Made by a program: the position numbers and the translations under genes
In this document: in pieces, positions 43,901 to 53,023 of the stretch
Layout: each line of letters begins with the position of its first letter
How positions within the stretch are numbered: the stretch's first letter is position 1
Assembly: GCA_049698775.1 (NCBI GenBank)
Contig: JBAVYM010000058.1
Span: 1 to 64,000 of the forward strand
From: REEB76 sp049698775
GTDB taxonomy: Bacteria > Pseudomonadota > Gammaproteobacteria > Natronospirales > REEB76
DNA length: 64,000 bases
Direction: 5' to 3'
Notes under the pieces: generated by a model
What the model saw: the letters and a program-made list of their open reading frames with translations, nothing else
Database searches by the model: none
What the model was told of the DNA's origin: nothing

Positions 43901-44176
43901 TTACGCGGGAAAACGCTTGAGAATCTCGAACAGCTCCGCGAGTTTGACGTCGCGCTCGCGCGAGTCGCCGCTTTCGATGGCGCCCGCCACGCAGTGCTCG
44001 ATGTGGCTCTTGAGGATGCCCTGCTGCACCCCTTCCAGCGCCGCCTGCACCGCGCGCAACTGGGTGAGAATGTCGCCGCAATAGCGTTCTTCCTCCACCA
44101 TGCGCACCAGACCGGCCACTTGGCCGTAGATGCGTTTCAGGCGTGGAAGCTGGCTGGCGTGGCTGGCGGGTTTCAT
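43901..44176 (-). CDS. csoR: CsoR-type copper-sensing repressor
   Basis: About 91 residues from ATG 44176; an in-frame ATG at 44188 is also possible. The all-helical CsoR/RcnR fold has RLKRIYGQVAGLVRMVEEERYCGDILTQLRAVQAAL. The metal triad is C33, H58, C62, with the same 25 and 4 residue spacing as CsoR C36-H61-C65; RcnR and FrmR differ at the last position. Cu(I) binding releases the repressor from DNA and turns on the ATPase gene 21 bp downstream. Confidence 0.9.
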   Translation of the reverse strand: MKPASHASQLPRLKRIYGQVAGLVRMVEEERYCGDILTQLRAVQAALEGVQQGILKSHIEHCVAGAIESGDSRERDVKLAELFEILKRFPA

Positions 44177-44181
44177 GCTAT

Positions 44182-44203
44182 ATACCATACCCCCCTACCG
44201 TAT
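44182..44203 (-). promoter_or_regulatory. Putative CsoR/RcnR-type operator (G-tract dyad)
   Basis: A six-base C run (44190-44195; a G run on the coding strand) is flanked by ATAC/GTAT arms: ATACC to the left and ACCGTAT to the right. This resembles the TACT-G6-N-AGTA class of operators used by the RcnR/FrmR/CsoR family. It lies just upstream of, or overlaps, the csoR start, as expected for autoregulation. Confidence 0.6.
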
Positions 44204-44328
44204 TCGTGTCAAACCCGCGCAAATCTGATAAGGAATATCGGCCTATATTCAAAAGGATAGGACCGCTTATTCCTCGTACCATCTGGAGTAACCTAGCGCC
44301 GCGGCTTCCGGACAGAGCGGGGGTAAAC

Positions 44329-46341
44329 ATGAATGACGAAGCGAAAAAGGGCGCGCCGGATCTGGCGGTGAGTCTGGCGCTGAGCGAGGCCGCCAAGCAT
44401 CCGCAATCGGCCGAGCTTGCGGCCCGGTATCTTAATGAACAGATCAAGACCCAGCAAGAGCAGTTGAAAATCCAGCGTGAACATGCCGAACGTGAGCGCG
44501 AACAGGCGGCGCGTGAAACCAGCCTGCACGATCTGCACATCGAGAATCTGAAACTACAGTCCCAGGCTCTGCGCTCACAGCACCGGCAGCTCCGCGCCCA
44601 GCGTCTGCATGACCGCTTCCGCACCATCTATCAATCGGTACTGAGTATCATCGCGCTGACGGTCCTGGGCGTAATTGTGTATGCGGTGTATTCCGCCGCC
44701 ACCGATCACTCGGTGGTGGTGAACCAGTTCCAGGTGCCGCCGTCATTTGCAGCCGCCGGCAACAGTGGCACAGTGGTGGCGGGCGAGTTCTTGGATCAGT
44801 TGCAGATCCTACAGGCGTCCTCGCGCAGTTCGCAGGCGGCCAAGGTGCTGCAGGACGCATGGAGCAACAATATCCAGTTGCAGGTACCGGACGTGCATGT
44901 GTCGCTGGGCGACATCACACGGACTTTGCATGCATGGCTCGGTCACCAGATCCAGATCAACGGCGAGGTGGTGGAACAATCTCAGCCGGCAACGCCGGGT
45001 AGTCGAGACGCCGGCATCATACTCGCAGTGCGCGGCACCGGCTTCCTGGCCAAGACTTTCAGCGGCACTCCGGCGGACTTGCCCAAGCTGCTGACCGCCG
45101 CTGCCGAGTACGTCTATGGCCAGGCGGAGCCCTATCTGTTCTCGGCTTATCTTGAAGAGCACGGGCGGGATGCGGAAGCCATTGCGATTATCAAAGCCGC
45201 ATATCCCGCGGCGTCCGACAAAGACCGGCCGTGGCTGTTGAATGCCTGGGGAAACGCACTCGCTGATCTCAACCAGAACGCCGCTGCTCTGAATGAATAC
45301 GAGCAGGCCATCCGCCTCAATCCGCACTTCTGGATCGAGTATGGCAACGTGCAGGATTCAGACATGGCACTTGGCCGGGAGGAAGATGCCTTTCAGGAGG
45401 GTCTGCTCCTGGAGAAGACAGCCCATCGCGGTCCCCGGTTCGCGGCGCGTGTGCCGGGACTTTATTACCAGGTAACGGATTTCATACGCATGGATTTGCC
45501 CGCGTCGCATCAGGAGATCGTGGCCGACGAAAACGCCCACGGCGGCCAGGGTTCGCTTGTGGGCCAGGATCAACCCTTCGATGCCGAGATGCTGGCGCGT
45601 ATGCACGCGCATAAGCAGGCCACTTTGATTTTGCAGACCTCGCCCGGCGCCGGCAGCGACCCCTATGTGATGGCCGAGACCGCGTTCGTGCAAGGCATCA
45701 TGGCGCTGGACCGGCAAGACTACTCGCAGGCTGTCACCCAATTCCAGACAACCAATACACTACTGATCCAAAATCCGACACAGCTGCCAAACTTCGTGAC
45801 GCAACCGGTCTGCTATCTGGGATTAGCGCTGGAACTTGCCGGACAATCCGCTCAAGCGGATGCGGCCATGGCCAAGGGCGGACACTTGGTGGATTGTTAC
45901 CGTTTCCGGGCCGACATCACCGAGCATCGCGGCGATTGGCCGCAGGCGCAGCAAGACTATGCGGCCGCGGTGGCACTCGCGCCGTCACTTCCGCAAGCGT
46001 ATGAAAGCTGGGGCGAAGCCTTGGTACGCCACGGGGATTACAAGAATGCCATCGTGAAATTCGAGGCCGCCAACGCGCGCAGCCCGCACTGGTGCGATCC
46101 GTTGGAGCACTGGGGCGAAGCCCTCGCCGCCGAGGGCAATTACCGCGCGGCGATTCAGAAATACGCCCAAGCCGCGCAGTACACCCCCGGCTGGGGCGCA
46201 CTCGAACTGCACTGGGGACAAGCCCTCGACAAACTCGGCCGACACAGCGAAGCCCAGCAACACTACCAGTCCGCGCAGGAACACGGCGAAAGCCTTACCG
46301 CAGCCGAGCACGTCCAGCTCGCAAAACTGCTCAAGACCTGA
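44329..46341 (+). CDS. Membrane-anchored TPR protein of unknown function
   Basis: 670 residues from ATG 44329 with GGGGG 7 nt upstream. The N-terminal cytoplasmic part is a Glu/Gln/Arg-rich coiled coil (about 33-95), then one transmembrane helix (about 104-123, VLSIIALTVLGVIVYAVYSAA). The large periplasmic part has a folded region with VQVPDVHVSLGDITRTLHAWLG and many tetratricopeptide repeats, clearest near the C-terminus (GDWPQAQQDYAAAVALAP, GDYKNAIVKFEAANARSP, GNYRAAIQKYAQAAQYTP). TPR arrays bind proteins, so a scaffold role is likely. It diverges from the copper operon; no functional link is evident. Confidence 0.8.
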   Translation: MNDEAKKGAPDLAVSLALSEAAKHPQSAELAARYLNEQIKTQQEQLKIQREHAEREREQAARETSLHDLHIENLKLQSQALRSQHRQLRAQRLHDRFRTIYQSVLSIIALTVLGVIVYAVYSAATDHSVVVNQFQVPPSFAAAGNSGTVVAGEFLDQLQILQASSRSSQAAKVLQDAWSNNIQLQVPDVHVSLGDITRTLHAWLGHQIQINGEVVEQSQPATPGSRDAGIILAVRGTGFLAKTFSGTPADLPKLLTAAAEYVYGQAEPYLFSAYLEEHGRDAEAIAIIKAAYPAASDKDRPWLLNAWGNALADLNQNAAALNEYEQAIRLNPHFWIEYGNVQDSDMALGREEDAFQEGLLLEKTAHRGPRFAARVPGLYYQVTDFIRMDLPASHQEIVADENAHGGQGSLVGQDQPFDAEMLARMHAHKQATLILQTSPGAGSDPYVMAETAFVQGIMALDRQDYSQAVTQFQTTNTLLIQNPTQLPNFVTQPVCYLGLALELAGQSAQADAAMAKGGHLVDCYRFRADITEHRGDWPQAQQDYAAAVALAPSLPQAYESWGEALVRHGDYKNAIVKFEAANARSPHWCDPLEHWGEALAAEGNYRAAIQKYAQAAQYTPGWGALELHWGQALDKLGRHSEAQQHYQSAQEHGESLTAAEHVQLAKLLKT

Positions 46342-46351
46342 TTCTTCTTTT

Positions 46352-46418
46352 GTCGCCCCCGCGCAGGCGGGGCCCATCCTTGGATTCAGATGGATTCCCG
46401 CTTCCGCGGGAATGACGA
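46352..46418. repeat. REP-like hairpin pair (GTC...GAC family)
   Basis: Two GC-rich hairpins back to back: CCCCGC/GGCGGGG near 46357-46372, and a perfect ATTCCCGC-TTCC-GCGGGAAT at 46394-46413, bounded by GTC and GAC ends. It is the intergenic repeat type seen again at 52946 and 61536. It lies between two convergent genes and could also act in transcription termination. Confidence 0.75.
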
Positions 46419-46478
46419 ATGTACGTTGTGCTTAGCAGGCCTGTTGCCGGCACATTCGGCGTGATGCGCTGAGTCGCT

Positions 46479-47846
46479 TCAACACTCCGGCACATTGACC
46501 GCCAATCCACCGAGCGAGGTTTCCTTGTAGATGCTGCGCATGTCGCGGCCGGTCTGGCGCATGGTGGCGATCACCTGATCGAGCGACACGCGGTGCTGGC
46601 CGTCGCCGTGCATGGCGAGACGCGCGGCATTGATGGCTTTGACCGAGCCCATGGCGTTGCGTTCGATGCAGGGAATCTGCACCAGCCCGCCGACCGGATC
46701 GCAAGTCAGCCCCAGATTGTGCTCCATGCCGATCTCGGCGGCGTTTTCCATCTGTTCATTGCTACCGAGCATCGCGGATATCAAACCGCCCGCGGCCATG
46801 GAGCAGGCCACGCCGACTTCGCCCTGGCAACCCATTTCCGCGCCGGAGATGGATGCGTTCTGCTTGTACAAAATGCCGACGGCGGCGGCGGTCAGCAGAT
46901 AGCGCAGGATGCCCTCCTCGTCTGCGCCCTCGACGAAACGCAGGTAGTAATGGCCGACGGATGGAATGATGCCGGCCGCGCCGTTGGTCGGCGCGGTCAC
47001 CACCCGCCCGCCAGCGGCGTTCTCCTCGTTCACCGCCAGCGCCCACAGGTTCACCCAGTCCATGGCATCGAGTGGCGTGGTTTTTTTCTGCTGCAGCAGA
47101 TCGCGGTAGAGCTTCGGCGCGCGCCGCCGCACGTGCAGGCCGCCCGGCAACTCGCCTTCCTCGCGCATACCGCGCGCCACGCACTCCTGCATGACTTTCC
47201 AGATTTTGAGCAACCCGGCGCGCGTCTGTGCATGCGGACGCCAGGCTTTTTCGTTTTCCAGCATCAGTTGGTCCACGCGCAGGCCGTGCCGCTTGCACAG
47301 CGCCAACATCTCTTCCGCATTCGCGAAGCCATAAGGCAAACGTACTTCCGCCGCTGCGGCATCGCCTTCCTCGTCGGTGCCGCGGATGATGAAGCCGCCG
47401 CCGATGGAATAAAATTCCTCTTTCAGCAATACCTTGTCATCCAAATCCAGCGCCGTGAAACGCAGGCCGTTGGAATGCTTGGGCAAAACCTGGTCCTTGT
47501 GGAACAGCAGATTCATGGGTTCGTCGAACGCGATCTCGCGTTTGCCGAGCAGCTTGATCTTTCTTTTGCTGCGGATTTTCGCCAGCCGCTGTTCGATATT
47601 GTCCGGATTCACTTGATCCGGAGTCTCGCCTTCCAGGCCCAGCAACACCGCGCGGTCCGTGCCGTGGCCCTTGCCGGTGAGCGCCAACGAGCCGTACAAC
47701 TGTGCCACCACCTGCGCTGTATTCCCAAGCAATTTCTTGGCTTCCAGGTCCAGCAGGAACTGGCGCGCGGCGCGCATGGGACCGACGGTATGGGAACTGG
47801 ACGGCCCCACGCCGATCTTGAACATGTCGAAAACAGAAATCGCCAC
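46479..47846 (-). CDS. sdaA: L-serine ammonia-lyase, iron-sulfur type, single chain
   Basis: 455 residues, GTG start at 47846 with GGAG 6 nt upstream. It deaminates L-serine to pyruvate using a [4Fe-4S] cluster. The serine-binding loop is IGVGPSSSHTVGPM; cluster cysteines occur in CQGEVGVACSMAAGGL and GLTCDPVGGLVQIPCIERNAMG. The protein ends in VPEC, and a C-terminal Cys that loops back to the cluster is characteristic of the SdaA/SdaB type. Whether it is the SdaA or SdaB orthologue cannot be decided. putA lies 130 bp upstream on the same strand. Confidence 0.95.
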   Translation of the reverse strand: MAISVFDMFKIGVGPSSSHTVGPMRAARQFLLDLEAKKLLGNTAQVVAQLYGSLALTGKGHGTDRAVLLGLEGETPDQVNPDNIEQRLAKIRSKRKIKLLGKREIAFDEPMNLLFHKDQVLPKHSNGLRFTALDLDDKVLLKEEFYSIGGGFIIRGTDEEGDAAAAEVRLPYGFANAEEMLALCKRHGLRVDQLMLENEKAWRPHAQTRAGLLKIWKVMQECVARGMREEGELPGGLHVRRRAPKLYRDLLQQKKTTPLDAMDWVNLWALAVNEENAAGGRVVTAPTNGAAGIIPSVGHYYLRFVEGADEEGILRYLLTAAAVGILYKQNASISGAEMGCQGEVGVACSMAAGGLISAMLGSNEQMENAAEIGMEHNLGLTCDPVGGLVQIPCIERNAMGSVKAINAARLAMHGDGQHRVSLDQVIATMRQTGRDMRSIYKETSLGGLAVNVPEC

Positions 47847-47976
47847 GCTGAACTCCGTTACTTACTCAGACAGTGTGTAAACCGATCCGGCCTTGCTGAC
47901 CACATCGGGTGGTGCTGCGTAAAAGACAGCTCATGAATTTCGACACAGCACGCAGCACGTGGAACGCAGCACTTTC

Positions 47977-50900
47977 TTAGTCGTCTCCGAGTGACAATAG
48001 CGTGGCATTTCCGCCCACCGCCGCGGTGTTGATGGAGAGCGTACGCTCGGTGGCGAAACGCAACATGTAATGCGGCCCGCCCGCCTTCGGGCCGGTGCCG
48101 GACAGGCCCTGGCCGCCAAACGGCTGTACGCCCACCACCGCACCGATCATGTTGCGGTTCACGTAGGCGTTGCCGACGCGCATGCGCGACTGGATGTATT
48201 GCGCAGTGCTGTCAATGCGCGTGTGGATGCCGAGCGTCAGACCGTAGCCGGTGTTGTTTACCGCCTCAATCACCTTGTCAAGATCGCGTGATTTGTAGCG
48301 CAGCACATGCAGAATGGGACCGAATACCTCGCGCTTGAGGATGTCGAGACTGCCGATCTCGACCGCCAACGGCGCGACATACGTGCCATACGCCACGGAC
48401 GGCGGCAATTCCAGTTTGCAGATGGTCCGGCCCTCGCGCGCAATCCATGCGGCATGCTCGTTCAGAATTTTCTGTGCATCCCGGTCTATCACCGGCCCCA
48501 CGTCGGTTTGCAACAGCCCGGGGTCACCGATGCGCAATTCTTCCATATAGCCCTTGAGCATCTCGATGACGCGCGGCGCGATTTCCTCCTGCAGGAACAG
48601 CACGCGCAGCGCGGAGCAACGCTGGCCGGCGCTGTTGAATGAGGACTGCATCACGTCCTGCACCACCTGCTCGGGCAGCGCGGAGCTGTCCACCAGCATG
48701 GCGTTTTGGCCGCCGGTCTCGGCTATTAAAACGGGAATGAGGCCATCGCGCTCGGCCAGCGTCTTGTGGATGGTCTTGGCGGTTTCGGTGGAACCGGTGA
48801 ACACCACGCCGGCAACGCGTGCGTCCGCGACCGCGTGCTGGCCCACCACCGAGCCGCGGCCTGGAATGAAATGCAGTACTTCGCCGGGAATGCCGGCTTC
48901 GTGCAGGAGCCGCACGCTATGCGCGCCGATGAGCGAGGTCTGCTCCGCTGGTTTCGCCAGCACGCAATTACCGGCGGCCAAGGCCGCACTCACCTGGCCG
49001 GTAAAAATCGCCAGCGGGAAATTCCAGGGACTGATGGCCACGAATACGCCACGGCCGTGCAACGACAATTCATTGCGCTCACCGGTCGGCCCGGGCAGGC
49101 GCAGCGGTGCACCGAAATCGGCGCGCGCGCGCGAAGCGTAATAGCGCAGGTAATCCACCGCCTCGCGCACTTCCGAAACCGCATCCGGAATGGCCTTGCC
49201 GGCTTCGCGCACGCACAAGGCCATGAGTTCCGGTGCGCGCTGTTCGAACAGGTCGGCGGCGCGTTCCAGGATCGCCGCACGCTGGTCCGCAGGCGTGGCA
49301 TCCCAGGCGGGTTGAGCCTTGACGGCCACCTCCACCGCGAGCTTGATCGCGTCGGCATCGGCTTCGTAAATCATGCCCACGGTCTGGCGGTTGTCGGCGG
49401 GATTGAGCGAGGGTTTGGCCTTGCCGCTCAAGGTCTTGCCGCCCACCACCGGCGCCGCGCGCCATTCGCGCTGCATGGCCGCGTTCATTTTGCCGGCTAA
49501 CTCGTCCAGCACCTTCACACCGGTGAGATTCACACCGCGGGAATTGCGTCGGCCTACGCCGTACAGATCTTTCGGCAGCGGAATGCGTGGATGGGGCTTG
49601 ACCGTCAGCGCTTCCACTTCCGCTACCGGGTCCGCGACGATGCTCGCCACCGGCACCTGCTCGTCAATGATGCGGTTCACAAACGAGGTGTTGGCGCCGT
49701 TCTCCAGCAACCTGCGCACCAGGTACGGCAGCAGATCCTCATGGCTGCCTACCGGCGCGTACACGCGGCAGTTGAGGCCGAGCTTCTTTTCACCCACCAC
49801 TTCGTCATACAGTTCCTCGCCCATGCCGTGCAGGCGCTGGAACTCGAAGTCGTGATTGCCGCCGCCCATTTCGAGCACGCTGGCGAGCGTCTGGGCGTTG
49901 TGAGTGGCGAACATGGGATACAGCACCTCGCGTGCCACAAACATCTTGCGCGCACACGCAAGATACGACACGTCGGTATTCGGCTTGCGGGTGAACACCG
50001 GATAGCCTTCAAGGCCGCGCTCCTGGGCGCGTTTCACCTCACTATCCCAATACGCGCCCTTCACCAAGCGCACGGGAATGCGGCGCTGGCCGCTCTTGGC
50101 AAGCGCAACCAGCCAGTCGAGTACACAGATGGTGCGCTTCTGGTACGCCTGTACCGCCAGCCCGAAGCCTTCCCAGCCCGCAAGCGACGGCGAACGATAG
50201 ACCGCTTCGATCACGTCCAGCGACAGCTCTAGCCGCTCAGCCTCCTCCGCGTCCACGGTCAGGCCCATGCCATATTTCCCGGCGCGTTCGGCCAGCATCA
50301 AAAGATTCGGCACCAGTTCGCGCATCACGCGCTCGTGCTGCGCGAATTCGTAGCGCGGATGCAAGGCCGAAAGTTTCACCGAGATACTCGGCGCAGCGAA
50401 CACACTCATGCTCTTTTCGACCGTTGCGCCAATGGCGTCAATGGCCGCGCTGTAATCATCCAGATAACGCTTTGCGTCCGTGGCGGTGAGCGCGGCCTCG
50501 CCCAGCATGTCGTAGGAATGTCGGTACGCGCGGTGCTCCTCACTCTTGGCGCGTTTCAGACCTTCCTGGATAGTCCGACCCATGACGAATTGATGGCCCA
50601 TGATGCGCATGGCCTGACGGAACGCCGCGCGGATCACCGGTTCACCCGTGCGCGCCACCAACCCCGCCATGAAGGTCGCGGGATTTCGCTCCACGCTGCT
50701 GTCGAGCTTGATGATCTTGCCGGTGAGCATCAGGCCCCAGGTGGAGGCATTCACGAACGTGGACGGGCTCGCGCCCAGGTGATCCGACCAATTGCCGGTT
50801 ACGATCTTGTCGCGGATCAGCTTGTCGGCGGTATCCGCATCCGGAATGCGCAGCAGCGCTTCCGCCAGACACATGAGCACTATGCCTTCCTGGGAGGACA

Positions 50901-51168
50901 GATCGTATTCGCGCAGGAATTCTTCCACCCCGCCCTTGTGAGTGCGGTTGTGGCGCACGGCTTGCACCAATTCCGTAGCTCGTGCCTGGATGCGCTGGCG
51001 CGCGGCGGCATCCAGTTTTGCCTGAGATAACAAGCCGTCCACGCAGCGGGTTTCATCCGCCAGATACAGCTCATTGATGGCGGCGCGCAGCGGCTTCAAC
51101 TCGGGTGCCGGCCCGGCAAAGATGAAGCCCGAGTGGGTTATGGCTTGGGAATCAGCGGGTTGGAACAT
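47977..51168 (-). CDS. putA: Bifunctional proline dehydrogenase / P5C dehydrogenase PutA
   Basis: 1,063 residues from ATG 51168 with GGAG 5 nt upstream. The N-terminal half is the FAD-dependent proline dehydrogenase barrel (SISVKLSALHPRYEFAQ, VDAEEAERLELSLDV, RLVKGAYWDSEVKRAQ, FATHNAQTL). The C-terminal half is glutamate-semialdehyde dehydrogenase: SPWNFPLAIFTGQVSAALAAGN, Glu in LIAETGGQNAMLVDS and catalytic Cys in SFNSAGQRCSALRV. It oxidises proline to glutamate with substrate channelling. It lacks the N-terminal ribbon-helix-helix DNA-binding domain, so it cannot autorepress as in E. coli. Length fits the short, type A PutA. Confidence 0.96.
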   Translation of the reverse strand: MFQPADSQAITHSGFIFAGPAPELKPLRAAINELYLADETRCVDGLLSQAKLDAAARQRIQARATELVQAVRHNRTHKGGVEEFLREYDLSSQEGIVLMCLAEALLRIPDADTADKLIRDKIVTGNWSDHLGASPSTFVNASTWGLMLTGKIIKLDSSVERNPATFMAGLVARTGEPVIRAAFRQAMRIMGHQFVMGRTIQEGLKRAKSEEHRAYRHSYDMLGEAALTATDAKRYLDDYSAAIDAIGATVEKSMSVFAAPSISVKLSALHPRYEFAQHERVMRELVPNLLMLAERAGKYGMGLTVDAEEAERLELSLDVIEAVYRSPSLAGWEGFGLAVQAYQKRTICVLDWLVALAKSGQRRIPVRLVKGAYWDSEVKRAQERGLEGYPVFTRKPNTDVSYLACARKMFVAREVLYPMFATHNAQTLASVLEMGGGNHDFEFQRLHGMGEELYDEVVGEKKLGLNCRVYAPVGSHEDLLPYLVRRLLENGANTSFVNRIIDEQVPVASIVADPVAEVEALTVKPHPRIPLPKDLYGVGRRNSRGVNLTGVKVLDELAGKMNAAMQREWRAAPVVGGKTLSGKAKPSLNPADNRQTVGMIYEADADAIKLAVEVAVKAQPAWDATPADQRAAILERAADLFEQRAPELMALCVREAGKAIPDAVSEVREAVDYLRYYASRARADFGAPLRLPGPTGERNELSLHGRGVFVAISPWNFPLAIFTGQVSAALAAGNCVLAKPAEQTSLIGAHSVRLLHEAGIPGEVLHFIPGRGSVVGQHAVADARVAGVVFTGSTETAKTIHKTLAERDGLIPVLIAETGGQNAMLVDSSALPEQVVQDVMQSSFNSAGQRCSALRVLFLQEEIAPRVIEMLKGYMEELRIGDPGLLQTDVGPVIDRDAQKILNEHAAWIAREGRTICKLELPPSVAYGTYVAPLAVEIGSLDILKREVFGPILHVLRYKSRDLDKVIEAVNNTGYGLTLGIHTRIDSTAQYIQSRMRVGNAYVNRNMIGAVVGVQPFGGQGLSGTGPKAGGPHYMLRFATERTLSINTAAVGGNATLLSLGDD

Positions 51169-51265
51169 GGATGCTCCGGAATGGAAAACGAAGAATACGG
51201 GCCGGCCAGACTCAAAGCCTGAGCAGGCTATTTTACTTGTTTGATGCGCAAAATGCCTTGTGACG

Positions 51266-52006
51266 CTAGACCGGAGCCAAGAGCCGGTGGCTCGCAAGAT
51301 GCTCGTAGAACGGCCGGCACTGTTCGGCCAAGCCGGACTGGAACGTGGTTAGCTCGATCTTGCGTGGCTGATACGGCTCAAAGCCGGTGGAACGTTCCAC
51401 CGCTGCATACCAGTATTTTGCCCACACCCCGTCGCTGGTGCGCGGTCCTGCCGGCCAGTGCAACATGCGCTCGTTGAATGTGACACCCAGACGCACGCAC
51501 AAGGCACGCAACAACCCGGCGGGATTCTTCAGAATATCGGCGGCATCCAGCACCGGCGGCGCCTGCCCAAGTTGATCGCAAACATGCACGAATAGGCGCG
51601 CCTGCTGTTCGTATCCCAGCTCCCAAAGCGCGGCGTCAGGACGCTGGTGTGTAAACGAAGCCACCACTTCCTCGGGCGCTCGGATCAGGAAGCAGTTATG
51701 CAGGCCGGTCAGCCAGTCGAGCGGCATGTCGGCCAGCACATGCTGGGTCATATGTTTCTGGTACCAGATGGTCTTGCCGCCCGGTGCCGGCCCGATAAGC
51801 GCGCGTGTCACCTCGCGCCAGTCACTGCTCTGCGCAGCCAACACTTCCTCACGACCTGGATGCTTGACGCCGGTCTTGAGCAGGTAGTGCGCATAGAAGG
51901 GCTCGTCCGTAACCGCCGTGTCGCCGCGGTTTTCCCAGGCACGCATCATGGCGGTGGAGATGTTGCGCGGCCCGGACCACATGGCGATGCGCAGACCTGC
52001 ACTCAT
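51266..52006 (-). CDS. Sulfotransferase-like P-loop protein
   Basis: 246 residues. The N-terminal P-loop-like motif is LRIAMWSGPRNISTAMMRAW, typical of PAPS-type sulfotransferase folds, with FLIRAPEEVVASFTHQRPD matching the 3'-phosphate-binding Arg/Ser region. The ATG overlaps the stop of the upstream aminotransferase (ATGA). In plants, homologues of these two proteins are fused in one polypeptide, annotated as branched-chain aminotransferase-like proteins, which supports a joint role. The true reaction is unknown and real sulfotransfer is not certain. Confidence 0.78.
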   Translation of the reverse strand: MSAGLRIAMWSGPRNISTAMMRAWENRGDTAVTDEPFYAHYLLKTGVKHPGREEVLAAQSSDWREVTRALIGPAPGGKTIWYQKHMTQHVLADMPLDWLTGLHNCFLIRAPEEVVASFTHQRPDAALWELGYEQQARLFVHVCDQLGQAPPVLDAADILKNPAGLLRALCVRLGVTFNERMLHWPAGPRTSDGVWAKYWYAAVERSTGFEPYQPRKIELTTFQSGLAEQCRPFYEHLASHRLLAPV

Positions 52007-52929
52007 ACCCGTGGACCCAATTTGCTCTCCTGTTTCACCAACGCCATATAAAGCTGCTGCAGACGTTCCACCATCGGCCCGCGCCTGCCCGCACCGATGA
52101 TCCGGCCATCTACTTCGCGCACCGGTACCAGCCCGGCGAAAGTGCCGGTTACAAAAGATTCCTCGGCGCCGTACACATCCGTAAGACTAAAATCTTTCTC
52201 AAACACTGGAATACCGTGCTCACGGCACAAGTGAATCACGTTTGCACGGGTAATGCCGCCGAGACAATAGTTCCCGGTTGAGGTCCAGACCTCGCCCTTG
52301 CGCACGATGAAGAAATGCGTGGAATTGCAGGTGGAAACAAATCCCAAGGGGTCCAACATCAGGGCTTCGTCGTAACCGGCTTTGGTCGCCTGGATGCAGG
52401 CCAGGATGCAGTTGAGCTTGGAATGGCTGTTGAGCTTCGGGTCCTGCACGTCCGGCGGCCCGCGGCGCACATGCACCGTGAACAGCCGGATGCCCTGCTC
52501 CACCGTGGCCGGCAGCGGCTCCTTGTATTCCGGCACGATCACGATGGTCGGCGGCGAAATCACGAAACGCGGATCCTGGTGCGGTGTGGCCTTGACGCCG
52601 CGCGTCACCATCAGCCGGATGTGCACATGCTCGCGCATCTTGTTGGCGCGCAGCACGGCGAGCAAGCGCTCGGTCAACTGCGCGCGCGTCAGGCCGATGT
52701 CGAGGTCAATCGCCTTGGCGCCTTCGTACAGCCGGTCCAGGTGCATGTCCAGAAACGGCAGTCCGCCGTCATGCAGCCGCAAGCCTTCCCACACTCCGTC
52801 ACCCAGCACGAAACCGCTGTCGAAGACCGATACTTTGGCCTCCGTGCGCGGCACCAGCTCGCCGTTCACGCTGATTTTTATCTGCGCATTGCGCGAATCC
52901 TCTTGGTAATCGTGTGTACCTTTGGTCAT
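52003..52929 (-). CDS. Fold-type IV PLP aminotransferase (branched-chain / D-amino-acid type)
   Basis: 308 residues from ATG 52929, placed 7 nt after AAGGAG; the frame could begin at 52944 but that overlaps the RBS. The class IV signature regions are VSVFDSGFVLGDGVWEGLRLHDGGLPFLDMHLDRL, PLP-Lys in KLNSHSKLNCILACIQA, DEALMLDPLGFVSTCNSTHFFIV, and GGITRANVIHLCREHGIPVFEKDF. It transfers an amino group between amino acids and 2-oxo acids. Substrate (branched-chain or D-amino acid, or aminodeoxychorismate-like) is not settled. It is translationally coupled to the sulfotransferase-like gene. Confidence 0.88.
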   Translation of the reverse strand: MTKGTHDYQEDSRNAQIKISVNGELVPRTEAKVSVFDSGFVLGDGVWEGLRLHDGGLPFLDMHLDRLYEGAKAIDLDIGLTRAQLTERLLAVLRANKMREHVHIRLMVTRGVKATPHQDPRFVISPPTIVIVPEYKEPLPATVEQGIRLFTVHVRRGPPDVQDPKLNSHSKLNCILACIQATKAGYDEALMLDPLGFVSTCNSTHFFIVRKGEVWTSTGNYCLGGITRANVIHLCREHGIPVFEKDFSLTDVYGAEESFVTGTFAGLVPVREVDGRIIGAGRRGPMVERLQQLYMALVKQESKLGPRV

Positions 52930-52945
52930 GGTATTCTCCTTCATT

Positions 52946-52972
52946 CGTCATACCCGCGAAGGCGGGTACCCA
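52946..52972. repeat. REP-like single hairpin
   Basis: GTCATACCCGC-GAAG-GCGGGTACCC: a perfect 7-bp stem (52951-52957 with 52962-52968). It has the same core as the copies at 46352 and 61536 but only one arm. It lies between the end of the multi-TM/GAF gene and the aminotransferase start, both on the minus strand. Confidence 0.7.
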
Positions 52973-53023
52973 GGCTTTTTGATCTCCGGCTGCCGCGTGC
53001 GTAACGCAACGACGTCACAGGAA

